Assembly (NCBI RefSeq): GCF_040712315.1
Contig: NC_134015.1
Span: 4,983,945 to 5,047,944 of the forward strand
DNA: 64,000 nucleotides
Origin: Castanea sativa
Taxonomy: Eukaryota; Streptophyta; Magnoliopsida; Fagales; Fagaceae
Direction: 5' to 3'
Below are positions 1-11,131 of the stretch, piece after piece; position 1 is the first letter of the stretch, and each line of letters begins with the position of its first letter. Below the pieces are notes generated by a model. The model saw only the letters and a program-made list of their open reading frames with translations. It did not search any database and was not told the origin of the DNA. The translations under genes were made by a program, and so were the position numbers.

Positions 1-46
1 CTTGATAGGGAAAATTTAATGAATTTCTTAATTTTTGGTTTTTGCT

Positions 47-48
<2 letters not shown>

Positions 49-110
<62 letters not shown>
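49..110. repeat. (AT)n microsatellite in TNL intron
   Basis: About 31 AT units in the intron before the first LRR exon of TNL-A. The matching intron of TNL-B has only a few AT units, so the array expanded after duplication or contracted in B. Confidence 0.95.
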
Positions 111-114
<4 letters not shown>

Positions 115-220
115 ATGGAAGGAAATTCAAGTCCCCTTATATGGTTAAAGTCTAATAGTTATTATATTTTTGGTGAATTTTTTTGCATGATGTGATTCAC
201 AAAATGTTTTGCCTAATTAG

Positions 221-2368
221 GGATCAGAAAAAATTCGAGGCCTGATGATATGCTCACCTGAACGAGCAAAGTTCCATTTAGAACCTAAATGTTTTGAAAA
301 TATGAAAAATCTCAAGTTCCTTATTGTTAATAATGTACATATTTGTGGGGGTATTGGATATCTTCCCAATGAATTAAGGCTACTTGATTGGCCCGAGTTT
401 CCTTTCTCTTCCTTACCATTCAATTTTCGTCCTCAAAAACTTATCACACTCAACATGCCAGAAAGTCAGGTTATATTGGACAGACTTCTTGAGGTATAAT
501 CATTTTTATTTATTGATTGATTGTTTCTTCATTAAATTATCTCTTAAACTTAATTTGTTGAAGCTAAATTTTAATTTTTTTCCTCCCTACAGATGGGACA
601 GTTCAGAAACTTGACATATATGAATTTTCGTTCCTGTCAATACATAAAGAAATTATCCGACTTATCCATTGCAACCCCAAACATAAAGCAATTGAATCTT
701 AATGAATGTAGAAATTTAGTTGAAGTTCATGACTCTGTTGGATATCTTGATAAGCTTGAAAAGTGGGACCTCTTCGACTGCACTGAACTTCGAATTCTTC
801 CAAGCTGCCTCATGATGAAATCTCTTAAACATTTAAATCTTTATATGTGTAAAAGGCTTGAGAAGTTCCCTGATATTCCGCATGAAATGGATGGTTTAAA
901 GTATCTAACATTTATTGGGACTGCTATTAAAGAGTTGCCCCTATCATTCGGAAATCTCACTGGGCTTGAGGAATTACACCTAGGTTCAGGTCTTCTTCCA
1001 AGTAGCATATATAATTTACATCTTCACAGTCTCCATATTTGGGGTGATGTCAAATTTCCAAAGGACATGGAGATTGATAGACAAGTGTTGTGCAATTATT
1101 ACAATGACTTTTCCAAATATAGGTTTCAGAGCAGCTTGACATGTCTAGCTCTTCATTTTTCTAAAAATAGTTCAGAAATAGATTTTATTTTGAATTGTGG
1201 CCCAGTCTCATTGCGACGTTTATGCATACAGAGTGACGAATTTACTCTCCCGAAAAGCATTATTAGATTCAATCGATTACGTTGGCTTGAAATTCCAAAT
1301 TCCTATTTCCTACAGGAAATTCCAAAGCTTCCAAAAACTATAAGAGGAGTAAATGCATCACAATGCTTCTCCTTGAATCCAGAATCATTAAGCAAAATAA
1401 TGCTTCAGGTATCTCTCTCTTAAATTTATGAATAACAATTTTGGTTACGTTCTCAAATGTTTTTCTAAATTTACGAATTTAAATTCTCTTTTATTTTTTT
1501 TTAATTTCCTAATTGTATGCAGTTTGAAAGAATTTTAGTGCTTCCACAAAATATGGCATGTTTTGGTGTGAGAGAAGAGAAAATACTGGATTTTCAGTCA
1601 CCTAGGAGACTATTGCAACAGACTGATCTTCCTACCTGGGTCCCTCCTTCCAAGTTCTCTGAATTTCAAAGTGAGTTCTGTAAAAGTGAGTATTGGTTAC
1701 AAGATTATTATGACGATGACACTCCATGTGATTGTCACATTATATTACCAGGAAATAAGATACCAAAGTGGTTCAACCATCAGAGCATTGAAAGTTCCAT
1801 ATCATTGTGGGTTGGTCCAGAATTTCCAACATTTGCTCTTTGTGTTGCTTTTTGTCTGGAGGATATAGCTGAATACAGTTATGCTTGTGTTGTTGACATT
1901 TTCACCAATGGTCATAAACGAACGCTAGTAAAGAAATTCTTTGATAAAATGCATTGTGATCATCGATGGTTTTATGGCGCATCTCATAGGTTGTTGCAGC
2001 AGGAAGTTGGAAACTTGATTCAAGGAGATTGGAATCATGTTAAAATTTCGTGTAAAATCTCTCTTTGGACTAGTACAATTGGCAGAGAAATTGCTCCTAC
2101 CATTGCAAGGATGGGGGTCCATGTGAAATGTATTTGTGGTCTTCATAATTCGGTTATCTGCCATGAAAACCATGATGAACTAGTCCAACCACAAAGCAAT
2201 CGAATTTCAAAGAGAATTGCGCACCAACAGCTCAAACCATTTCTTCCTCAAGGTTGCCATTTTATCCTGCGCAAACTGTACCATACCCTGTGCCCAATCA
2301 GGAGCACTTCTGGTGAACCATTACTAAAAGCAAGAAAAATCAGCAACAAGAGAAAGAGGTCCTTATAG
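221..2368 (+). CDS. TIR-NB-LRR resistance protein, LRR and C-JID exons (5' partial)
   Basis: 3' portion of an intracellular TNL immune receptor; the TIR and NB-ARC exons lie before the window. Exons, all phase 0: 221-493 (AG at 219-220, GT at 494), 593-1408 (AG at 591-592, GT at 1409) and 1523-2368 (AG at 1521-1522, stop TAG). The frame is open throughout. Exon 1 encodes the NB-LRR linker and first LRRs (PKCFENMKNLKFL, LPNELRLLDWPEFP). Exon 2 carries repeated LRR blades (LNLNECRNLVEVHDSVG, IKELPLSFGNLTGLEEL). The last exon holds the post-LRR C-JID domain (CHIILPGNKIPKWFNHQS) and ends in a basic tail, RKISNKRKRSL, resembling a nuclear localisation signal. TNLs act by NAD-cleaving TIR signalling after effector recognition; the specificity here is unknown. 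Whether the whole gene is intact cannot be judged from this window. Confidence 0.9.
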
Positions 2369-4605
2369 TAGCAAGGAGTAGCAATTGTTTGTAGGGAGCT
2401 CAAGATCATTGCCGGTGTCCAAATGATCGAAGAAAATGAGAACCTCTTAATAAAATTTTTGAATGAATAATATTCCAAGGTACTATTTTGACATTCTTGT
2501 TCCGTCCCTTAAAAAGCATTTCAAAATTTCATCTAAAATTTTTTGCAACCTGCTGACAATATTGGCAAGTCAAAATACTCGAGCTCCAACAATGAGCCTA
2601 ACACTGGAGCTGGTTGAGTGTAATTTCAATTGACTATGTTATGATTTCAGTTGGGACAAATTAAGTTTGGCTTCAAACTGGTTTGGGCTTATTTTTCTCC
2701 AACCCTTGTGTGCTGATATATAGGGCTATCCATGTATTATAAGACTATTCAAAAAAATTTCTTTCTATTATAACTTTTCAGACATTGAACTAACAATTTT
2801 TTTTCCCTTTGGTTTGATGTCTATTCTTTCTTCTTGTGCAAACTTGCAGCCCAATGTTTTCTTTATAGGCCTTTAATTATATAATCTTCTCCCTGTTGAG
2901 TTTTAATGTAAAAATTTCTATCTTTGCAGGCTTAGGACTTGGAACATTTTTTTTAAGGGCTCACTGGAAGGGAGTTGTATTGGCTTGATTCAGTCAATGA
3001 AGATAACAAAAAGAGGGGAAAAGACAAAATTGTGCAGTTTATGATTCTTCTTCGATCCATTCAATATTTATGTTTTCACTTCTTACTAATTTTGAGATAT
3101 TAAAGTTCATATTTACCCAATGCATTGAGATTCTAAATTGCATACCATAAGATAGTTATTATTGTTTATTTAACTTCTCTAAGTTTGATTGTTTAAAATA
3201 AAATTCATTTGAGGGGCATCAAATTATATTTGGTTCTTTCATCTTCTCCCATTCAACCCCTCTTCATTTTTATCTCCTAAAGAGACCCTCTTCACACCAA
3301 CACACCAGACCACCACTTCATGACCATCGGTCTCCCACAAGATCCACAGCATCAAACAAGTTGTCTCCCCCATAAGTCCGGTCATTCAAAGAGAATTTCA
3401 AGGTGAGCTTTCATTTCTCTTGATTTCATATATTCTTGCCTAGCACTTGTTTAACACTTGATTCCGTGACTGACGGAAAATGAGAACCTTTTAATAAAAA
3501 ATTGAAGAAGGTACTATTATGATATTGAAATTATTTTCTTTTTAAGTCATTTTTGGAAATTCGTTTGGTCGGGAGAAGGATTGGCAAGTCTTCTAGTCTG
3601 TAAGAGAGAATCTCATTCTGCAATATTAAGTTTGTGGATGCAGCTAGGATCTTTATCTTAGCAATTTGGAATTTGATGATTGAACAGATATTGACATTGA
3701 GGTTTGAAAATTTTGTGTTTGTCAAAAGTGGGGGAGGGGAGATTTCTCTTTTAAGAGTTCTCTTTGGTGTTTGCTAACCTAATTTACTCCTCTATTTGAT
3801 TTGCTGATCCATGTGGCTTATGTGAGATATATTGAAGTGCAATTTCTTTTTGTTTGGTGTGGTTTGATAATTAGGTTTTGTTTCTTTCTATGTCAGACAG
3901 TTAAAAGTTTGGACAAAAAAACCTAATGCTCTCCAATAGATTTTCTTGTCCTGCCCTGACATAAGCTTGGAGGAGGAAACGCACTATCTCGGGTGCACTT
4001 TTTTGTCATCCCTAACAACACCCTTTTAAATGTTATTGTTAGGAAGCCTTAGTTATTGTTTTGTGCTCATGAGTTTGTAATCATGTTAACTACTCAGTGA
4101 AAAGGAAGAGTTTTTATTTGGTTTAGTTACTAATTATCTATAAAGAACCTTGTCAGAAATTTTGAGTTGGTAACTTAATGACAAAGGCCTGTATATGAAA
4201 AAAAATGTGCTTAAAGTTCCATGCATTAAATCAAGTTGTAGTTGCTTTGCTTTTGCTCGAAGTTGAAAATAAATCCTGTTATTTTGCACTCTCAATGTGA
4301 GTTGCTCTTCTTTCTTAGTTCTTGTGGTTTGATATTAGGCTATACAATTCTCAAATTAAAGGAGGGATTTTTGGATGGTAATGAACTTTGATTATCTGCA
4401 TCCAGATTGTCTGCCATTTACGTTGCAATTAAGTTGATTGTGGGTTTTTTGCAGTTTTCATTATATTGGGGTTTGTGCAACATCAAGAATGTGGCAAATT
4501 TTGCTTTAGTTCAGCCAAGGCTTATATGCAGACTAGTTACCATAAAACGAAAAGAAAAAAGGCCTTGTTAGCACATGACAAGATTGTTAGAGGTACCCTT
4601 AATAT
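2369..4605. other. 3' flank of TNL-A, no gene recognised
   Basis: AT-rich sequence conserved with unit B 39402-39780 and 45150-47655. A short stretch at 2435-2490 recurs in degenerate form at 3478-3530, suggesting a small internal duplication. Around 3300-3410 a non-coding exon-like block ends in a GTGAG donor context and is also conserved in unit B (46490-46590); it may be a 5' UTR exon of the downstream gene, but I see no coding support. Confidence 0.5.
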
Positions 4606-4629
4606 TCTTTTTTTGGAAGAAGTTTAGAG

Positions 4630-6960
4630 CTTATTATTGAGGGAGGTTTTTTAAATCAACTCGAAGTACAGATTCAATTTCTGGGGGCATAATCTTCCAT
4701 CCAGACTAACAAATAAGGGGAGAAAACAACTCGTCATGCAAGTGAATGAGAGTTACAATGCCTATGTAAATGAGAAACACTTTAAGCTGGGAAAAAAGAG
4801 GCAAGGTACTGCACGTCTGCACGTCATTCTCAATATGACCAAATTGTGCAAGGAAACTGCAGCCACTCTCAAGAGCATTGATGAGGAACTCAGAGTCTCC
4901 TTCCAAGATAACCCGGTCGACACCTATTTCCATTGCAAATTCCAGTGCTTGTCTTGCTGCCAACGCCTAGACTTCAATGACCGTGAAAGGCAGGGGCGGA
5001 ACTGTGTGTATAGCAGGGGCGGCCAAGGCTCCTACAAAATATTTACAAAATACTAGTTTATTGTAGGTTAAAAAATATAAATGTGACTCAATAAAAATTG
5101 CTTTCCCTTACAAGCCTCAAAATTGCTTTCCCAAACACGTAGCCACTACACTAGCCTAGTTTCTTTTTTATTCAACTCCAGAAATTAATTTTGATTTCCC
5201 AGTACTTTACTTTTTCAGCAATGAACCACTCAATTCTAAAAAAAAGTCTCATCTTGGTGCAATTATTCTAGTCTCACTCTTCATTGACTTCCATTAATTT
5301 AGTAGTCTGATAGTCTCATTCTTATTCAATTACGTTTTTTTTTTTTAATAAAGATTTTTCTTAATTGAAGTTAAGGGAAAATAGTTTTAAATTTTAAAAG
5401 GTGCAAAAATTTTCTTATCTTTTTAATTTATATTTCATTTCAATTTCTATTTATTTTATCTTGTAGCTTATGATTTTATTTTATTTTTCTTTTTAATTTA
5501 TAAAGCCAATTGATCATCAGTTGATGAATACATTTTCTTGTTTTATTGGTATGTTTAGTCATTAGATTATTTAAAGAGGAGCTAAATTTGGTGCCAAATA
5601 TTTTACTATTGTAGTATAATGCCACATTGCCACTTTAAGGTCAAGATGCTAAGCCCTTTTTTTGAATATTTTTTATACATGTGTATTGCAAACTAAAAAA
5701 AATTTGTATACTCAAAAGGATTTAGAAAGATATAATGCTCTTGTAGGATTCATAATAATAGTTTAGTCTTGGCCCCCTAGCAAAAGTTCCTAGTTCCACC
5801 CCTGGTGAAAGGTAGACGAATCTATTGAGATAGAGAGGTCATAACCAAGCCAGCTTCATTCCGTATTACCACTTCCACTCCAGCACAGTTCTCTTTGTCA
5901 AAGATAGCAACATCGAAATTAATCTTATACTAAGATGAATCTGGAGGGCAACATGATGTTACCGAACTCACAGAAGGTGAAGGTGCAGAAGTGTGGTGCA
6001 TTGTAAATTCAAGCAGTTGCTCTTTTGCTTGTTGTAGGATTTTCTCGAGTGTACTTGTTTGTTTACCCAGACAAAGGTTTATTCGTAGATTCCATAGAGC
6101 CCAGATCACCATCGAGAACAAAGTAGAATCTTTATTATCAGCAAGTAAGTTGACAAAGCATGGACTATGCCTCAAGTTGCTACGGTTCCAGAGTGGGACT
6201 TGGTTCCACTGTTCTTCAAGTTTTGGACAAAGGTAGAGAGCATGTGTCACATCTTCTTGGTGAGTTTGACAAATTTCCCATATTCCGCTTGTGATTACCT
6301 GTCGCTTTAGGAGATTTGTCTTTGAAGGCAAAGAATTCCTACGCGCTGGCCTAACCAGATTTTTAACCTTGCCAGGAACATTCAGGCTACAAATTGACTG
6401 CCAAAGCAGCTTCAAATCATCTGAATCTGAAATCCAGGCTGTTGCCTGTTGGTTCTGGGAATTGGATTGCAGAAATTTGTATCCTGACTTGACAGCTTAA
6501 TAACACTTTGGATTATAGGGCCAGGTTAGGGTGTCAAATTGATGAGTTCGGCATAAGGGTTTTTTTTTTTTTTTTTTTTAATTAATGCGGCTTCAAAATC
6601 CAAAAAGAAAATTGTCCAGGACATCTTCCTTCCAAACCCGGCTTTCTTGACCAATGAGTAGAGGCTTCAGAATTTACATCCAGACTTAGCTAGATAATCC
6701 ATGGCTTGTGTTGTACGGGAAGCTAATTATCACCCCAAATCCGAAGGGAATTACCATCCCCAATCCTCCAAACCACTTCTCTCCTTATTACCTCCCTTCC
6801 TTTGATAAGGTTTTTCCAAGCATATAAAGATGAACTTGGATTCTTGGCCTCTATCACCCAACAATTGGGGGAAATATTTGCCTTAAAAACCCGATAAAAC
6901 AGTGAATTTGTAAGGAGGAGAAGCCATGTTTGTTTTGCCAAGAGTGGATCATTATACCTA
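4630..6960 (-). mobile_element. LINE 1: L1-type non-LTR retrotransposon remnant
   Basis: 3' part of an L1-like LINE read on the minus strand, present in unit A only. Blocks from 5' to 3': the pre-zinc region (6941-6723, ending WRIGDGNSLRIWGDN), the zf-RVT domain (6415-5930, with SICSLNVPGKVKNLVRPAR and LYLCPKLEEQW), then an RNase H domain (KINFDVAIFDKENCAG, upstream of 5813) that continues at 4963-4790 (LAARQALEFAMEIGVDRVIL). The reverse transcriptase core is missing, and stops and frameshifts separate the blocks, so it is dead. A T-run at 4610-4617 may be the antisense poly(A). A hAT element splits the RNase H domain. Confidence 0.85.
4991..5804. mobile_element. Non-autonomous hAT element inside LINE 1
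   Basis: 814-bp element with an exact 8-bp target-site duplication gtgaaagg (4983-4990 and 5805-5812) and 13-bp terminal inverted repeats, caggggcggaact and caggggtggaact, one mismatch. These ends and the 8-bp duplication are standard for hAT. Joining the flanks brings the two halves of the LINE RNase H domain together. No transposase frame is visible. Confidence 0.93.
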
Positions 6961-7123
6961 AAATATTCTTGTTGCTTTCACTATTCATGTGTCACCAAGA
7001 ATGAAAGACTATTGCTTTGACATGTGTGTACATATATAGGCAATTATTTGATTAGCTTGTTATATAGAATATAGATGGCATTTATACAAACATATATTTT
7101 TATTGAAGACTTTGCAAAATGAT

Positions 7124-7289
7124 TTTTTTCTTTTTTATAAAGAATTTCAACTTATGGCATCCGTTTTCAATGATAGCTATTTATCATCAGACTAAGACAC
7201 TAATTAGTTTTTGATGTAGGCGGGAATTGAACCTCAGATCTCTTATTCAACCATTAGAGACTTTACCAGTTGAGCTAATTGGAACCCAC
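7124..7289 (-). mobile_element. tRNA-derived SINE
   Basis: About 166 bp on the minus strand. It has a pol III A box (AGCTCAACTGGTA) and B box (GGTTCAATTCC) as in tRNA-derived plant SINEs, a body typical of that family, and an A-rich 3' tail (T-rich on + at 7124-7136). A 15-bp target-site duplication flanks it at 7109-7123 and 7290-7304, with one mismatch (acttt then g or a, then caaaatgat). The right duplication touches the left end of the MULE. Confidence 0.88.
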
Positions 7290-7302
7290 ACTTTACAAAA
7301 TG

Positions 7303-7812
7303 ATTTTAAACGAGTCCAAATCTTCTGTCCCATCAATTGTACTCCACTTCATGCTCCACCAATAAAATTTAAACACCTAGCCTCCCTCATTAAATAAGAT
7401 AACTCTAACTTTTAACACCGTTAACGTTAAAATACCTTTTTTTCTTTTTTCTTCCGTAGCTTTATTTCTTCTTTGTTTGACTGTTTCTGGCTTTTGGTTC
7501 TTTTTTTTTCTCTTCTCCATTGTGGTTTGAGTCAACAAGAACGGCTTTTGGCTTCTCTTTTTTTTTTTTTTTTTTCATGTGGTTTGAGTAAACAAGAACG
7601 GCTTTTGGCTTCTTTTTTTTTCCTCTTCTCCATGTGATTTGTCTCTTGCTGCAACTTTTGTTTATGATTTGGACACTTCCCTAATTTGTCTCATTGTATT
7701 CCTTTCTCCCAAAGTGTTTCCGGCTTTTGCTTTTGTTTTTGTGTGCCATTCCTTTTGTCCTGTGCAGATTTGTTTCAACTGAGAGACTCCTGCTGCAACA
7801 AGCAACTCTTTT
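7303..7812 (+). repeat. Left TIR of MULE
   Basis: Inverted match to 12797-13117. It contains T-rich tracts and a duplicated block (around 7520-7560 and 7580-7612) absent from the right TIR. The inner part includes the segment with tttcaactgagagact near 7775, which pairs with the right TIR near 12820. Confidence 0.85.
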
Positions 7813-7922
7813 ACGTATTGTTCAATCACACAATAAGTTCTCTCCTTTTGGTTTAGTGTAAATAAATTTCTTTTAAGATTTATAACAACTTTCTTATATA
7901 CACTTGTGTGAGTTTGTGTCTA

Positions 7923-7924
<2 letters not shown>

Positions 7925-7962
<38 letters not shown>
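7925..7962. repeat. (GT)n microsatellite
   Basis: About 19 GT units just upstream of the FAR1-like coding start, inside the MULE. Confidence 0.95.
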
Positions 7963-7970
<8 letters not shown>

Positions 7971-8019
7971 TGTTTATTAAAAAAAAATAACTATGTTGTT
8001 TTTGTTTTCTATTAAGGTC

Positions 8020-11000
8020 ATGAGTGATAGCAATTATCATACTGAGACTGATAGTCAATCGGTTCGAAAATTGAATTTTGAAGATGAGGATTCACCACTT
8101 GTGATAGTTGAACAACCAGAACCAATATCAATAGATAGCAACGATAAAATTCATGCTAATGTAGAAGAAGAAGTGATTCCGAAATTAGGAATTGAGTTTG
8201 AGACTGAGCAAGATGCGTATGATTTCTATAATAGTTATGCGCGTGTAGTTGGATTTAGTATTAGGCGAAGTAAGGGCCATAAGGGTGATAAAGATGGTTC
8301 ACGTAAATGGTTAGATAGAGTTTTTTGTTGCTCTTGCGAGGGTACACGAGGGAATGACAAAAGAGATAATAATGTGAAATGCCATCGTCCAGAAACAAGA
8401 TGTGGTTGCAAAGCAGAGATGAAAATTAGTTGTAGATATAATGAAAAATATTGTGTGGTAAAATTTGTGTCAGAGCACACACATGTCTTAGCTTCTCCTT
8501 GTAAGCATATATTCCTTAGATCTCAGAGGTCCATTAATCCAGCCCAAGCTGTTGAGGCTGAATTAGCAGATAGTTCTGGAATTGCACCAAGAGCAAGTGT
8601 AGGACTAATGGCCAGAAGGGTAGGTGGACTTGACAATCTTGGATTCATTCCTGAGGACTATAATAATTATTTGCGTACAAAACGAACAGAAGAGATGAAA
8701 AGCGGGGATACAGGAGGCTTACTTGAATATCTTCAAAGAATGCAATCTGAAGACCTTAATTTTTCTTATGCAATTCAGGTTGACCTTGATGATCTAATTA
8801 CAAATATTTTTTGGGTAAATGGTAGAATGAAGTTGGATTATGAATATTTTGGGGATGTAGTGTGCTTTGATACAACTTACAAAAAAAATAAAGAAGGTAG
8901 GCCGTTTGCATTGTTTGTTGGTGTAAATCATCATAAACAAACTATCATCTTTGGTGCTGCATTGTTATATGATGAAACATCTGAGACTTTCATGTGGTTG
9001 TTTGATTCTTTTCAGAAAGCAATGTTAGGTAAGAAACCACAGACTATCCTCACAGACCAAGATGCTGCAATGGCAAAAGCATTAGCTTCACAATGGCCAA
9101 AAACACATCATCGTTTATGTGTTTGGCATATGTACTAGAATGCAACTAAGAATCTCAAAGAAGCGTTTGGAAGGTACAGTACTTTTGCAGCAGATTTTAG
9201 TAGTTCTGTATATGACCATGACTATGAAGATGATTTTTTAGATGCATGGGATAATATGCTTGATAAATATGATCTAAAGAATAACAGTTGGTTGCAAAGA
9301 CAATTTGAGTTAAGGGAGAAATGGGCTTTGGTTTATGGGAGGAAAACATTCTGTGCTGATATGTCTACTACTCAGAGAAGCGAGAGTATGAACAGTCAAA
9401 TTAAATGGTACAAAACTTATATTTATGACTTGTTGCGTTTCCTTCATCACTTTCAAAGGTTGGTTGATGATAGACGTTTTGAAGAGTTGAGAGCAGATTT
9501 TAAAGCAACTCAAAGTAAACCATCATTAGAATATCCAGTAGAAATATTGAAGATGCAGCAAGTGTTTATACTCCTGCAATATTTAAGTTGTTTAATCGTG
9601 AATTATGGCTCACTTGGAATTGTGAATTGCATAAGGAGGGTGAGGTTGGATCTATGGTAAAATATAAAGTTATTTCTCCCCGTAAATCTCACCAACACAT
9701 TGTTCAATTTGATTCATTGGCTTCTACAGTGATGTGTAGTTGTAATAAATTTGAATTTGTTGAAATTTTATGTGCCCATGCCTTAAAAGTGCTATCTCTT
9801 CAAAATTGTAAAAGGGTGCCAAATCAGTATATTTTAAAAAGGTGGACAAAAGATGCAAAGGTTTGTTCTGCAATGAAAAATTATATGCATGTAGGACCAC
9901 GTGACCAAAATGTGGATGTGGGAAGTCATTATAAAGTGTTGCTTAAATTGTATTCTAATTTGGCAGCAAGAGCTGCACTGACTGATGAGACTTTTCGTAT
10001 TTCTTTGGATGCTCATGAAAGTACTTTGAACAAAATAGAGGCAAATTTGAAAAATTTATCAATTGAAGAATCTACTGTTGGAAGCACTCATTTCAAATCA
10101 AAGGCTCAACAAGCTAATGATACTATGCAGTCTACTAATTGTGAAGGAAATAAAATTAAAGGAATTAAGCTTAAAGGGAGACAAGCATGTGTAGGGACAT
10201 CTCGTAGAAGAAAGGGTGCATTAGAGAAAGCTACAAGAAAGAGAAAACGTCAAACTAAAGCATCCTCTCATATTCAACAGCTCACACCGGTATGAAATTT
10301 GTTTTATGTTTTGTTACTTTGTACTTACAATTTGTTAGACAATAGTATGTACTAATTCTCTAAATTATTTATATGATTTTCATTGTGAAATGTATCAGGA
10401 AAATAGCATGAGAAGTTTAAATACACCTGGCTTTACTGATATGCTAAACTTAACACAGGTAATTAAATGAAATTTTATTTATTAATTTATTTTTTGCTTT
10501 TATTTTTATTTGTTTCATTGTGAAATGTATCAGGAAGATAACATGGGAAATTTAAATACACCTGGCTTTACTGATATGCCGAACTTGACATAGGTAATTA
10601 AATGAAAGTTTATTTATTGATTTATTTTTTGCTTTTATATTTATTTGTTTCATTGTGAAATGTATCAGGAAGATAGCATGGCAAATTTAAATACATCTGG
10701 CTTTACTGATATGCTGAACTTGACATAGGTAATTAAATAAAAGTTTATTTATTGATTTATTTTTTGCTTTTATTTTTATTTGTTTCATTGTGAAATGTAT
10801 CAGGAAGATAGCATGACAAATTTAAATACATTTGGCTTTACTGATATGCTGAACTTGACACAGGTAATTAAATGAAAGTTCATTTATTGATTTATTTTTT
10901 GCTTTTATTTTTATTTGTTTCATTGTCAAATGTATCAAGAAGATAGCATGACAAATTTAAATACACCTAACTTTACTGATATGTTGAACTTGATACAGGT

Positions 11001-11131
11001 AATTAGATGAAAGTTGATTTAATTATTAATTTTTTGCTTTGATTTTATTAATTTCTGATTTGTTATACATTGATATGTAGGCACAATTACCCAAAGTGGG
11101 AAATCAAAGAAATTATGAAGATGTTGAATAA
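8020..11131 (+). pseudogene. FAR1/FHY3-like MULE transposase, broken
   Basis: Start chosen at the ATG at 8020 (MSDSNYHTETD), just after a pyrimidine-rich AG that could be an acceptor; an in-frame ATG at 7993 also exists. Domains in order: FAR1 DNA-binding domain (8188-8490, GIEFETEQDAYDFYNSYARV with the C and H residues of its WRKY-GCM1 zinc fold), MULE transposase core (8840-9420, with CFDTTYK and TDQDAAM giving catalytic aspartates, and TTQRSESMN), and a SWIM zinc finger (9700-9790, CSC then CAH). A CAG to TAG stop interrupts the frame at 9136-9138 (WHMY stop NATKNLK) and a 1-bp deletion near 9551 shifts it. The main exon runs to 10289 (GT at 10290). It is followed by five 60-nt exon copies and a last exon at 11081-11131 ending in TAA. 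Host FAR1 proteins derive from this family; the flanking TIRs show this one is a transposon gene. Confidence 0.88.
10381..11010 (+). repeat. Five-copy 135-bp tandem repeat, each with a 60-nt phase-0 exon
   Basis: Exon units at 10399-10458, 10534-10593, 10669-10728, 10804-10863 and 10939-10998: exactly 135 bp apart, each preceded by tgtatcag and followed by gtaatt. Each would add 20 codons of the form ED/NSM..LNTPGFTDMLNLTQ. Units 2 and 3 end in TAG instead of CAG, giving in-frame stops as the last codon. Unit 5 has lost the AG acceptor (tgtatcaag). Confidence 0.9.

Noticed and set aside
4736..5056. Plus-strand 106-codon frame
   Set aside because: It is the antisense shadow of the LINE RNase H domain and crosses a hAT boundary.
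7195..7289. Possible tRNA gene from A-box and B-box motifs
   Set aside because: The boxes belong to a tRNA-derived SINE with an A-rich tail and a 15-bp target duplication; no acceptor stem or cloverleaf closes.
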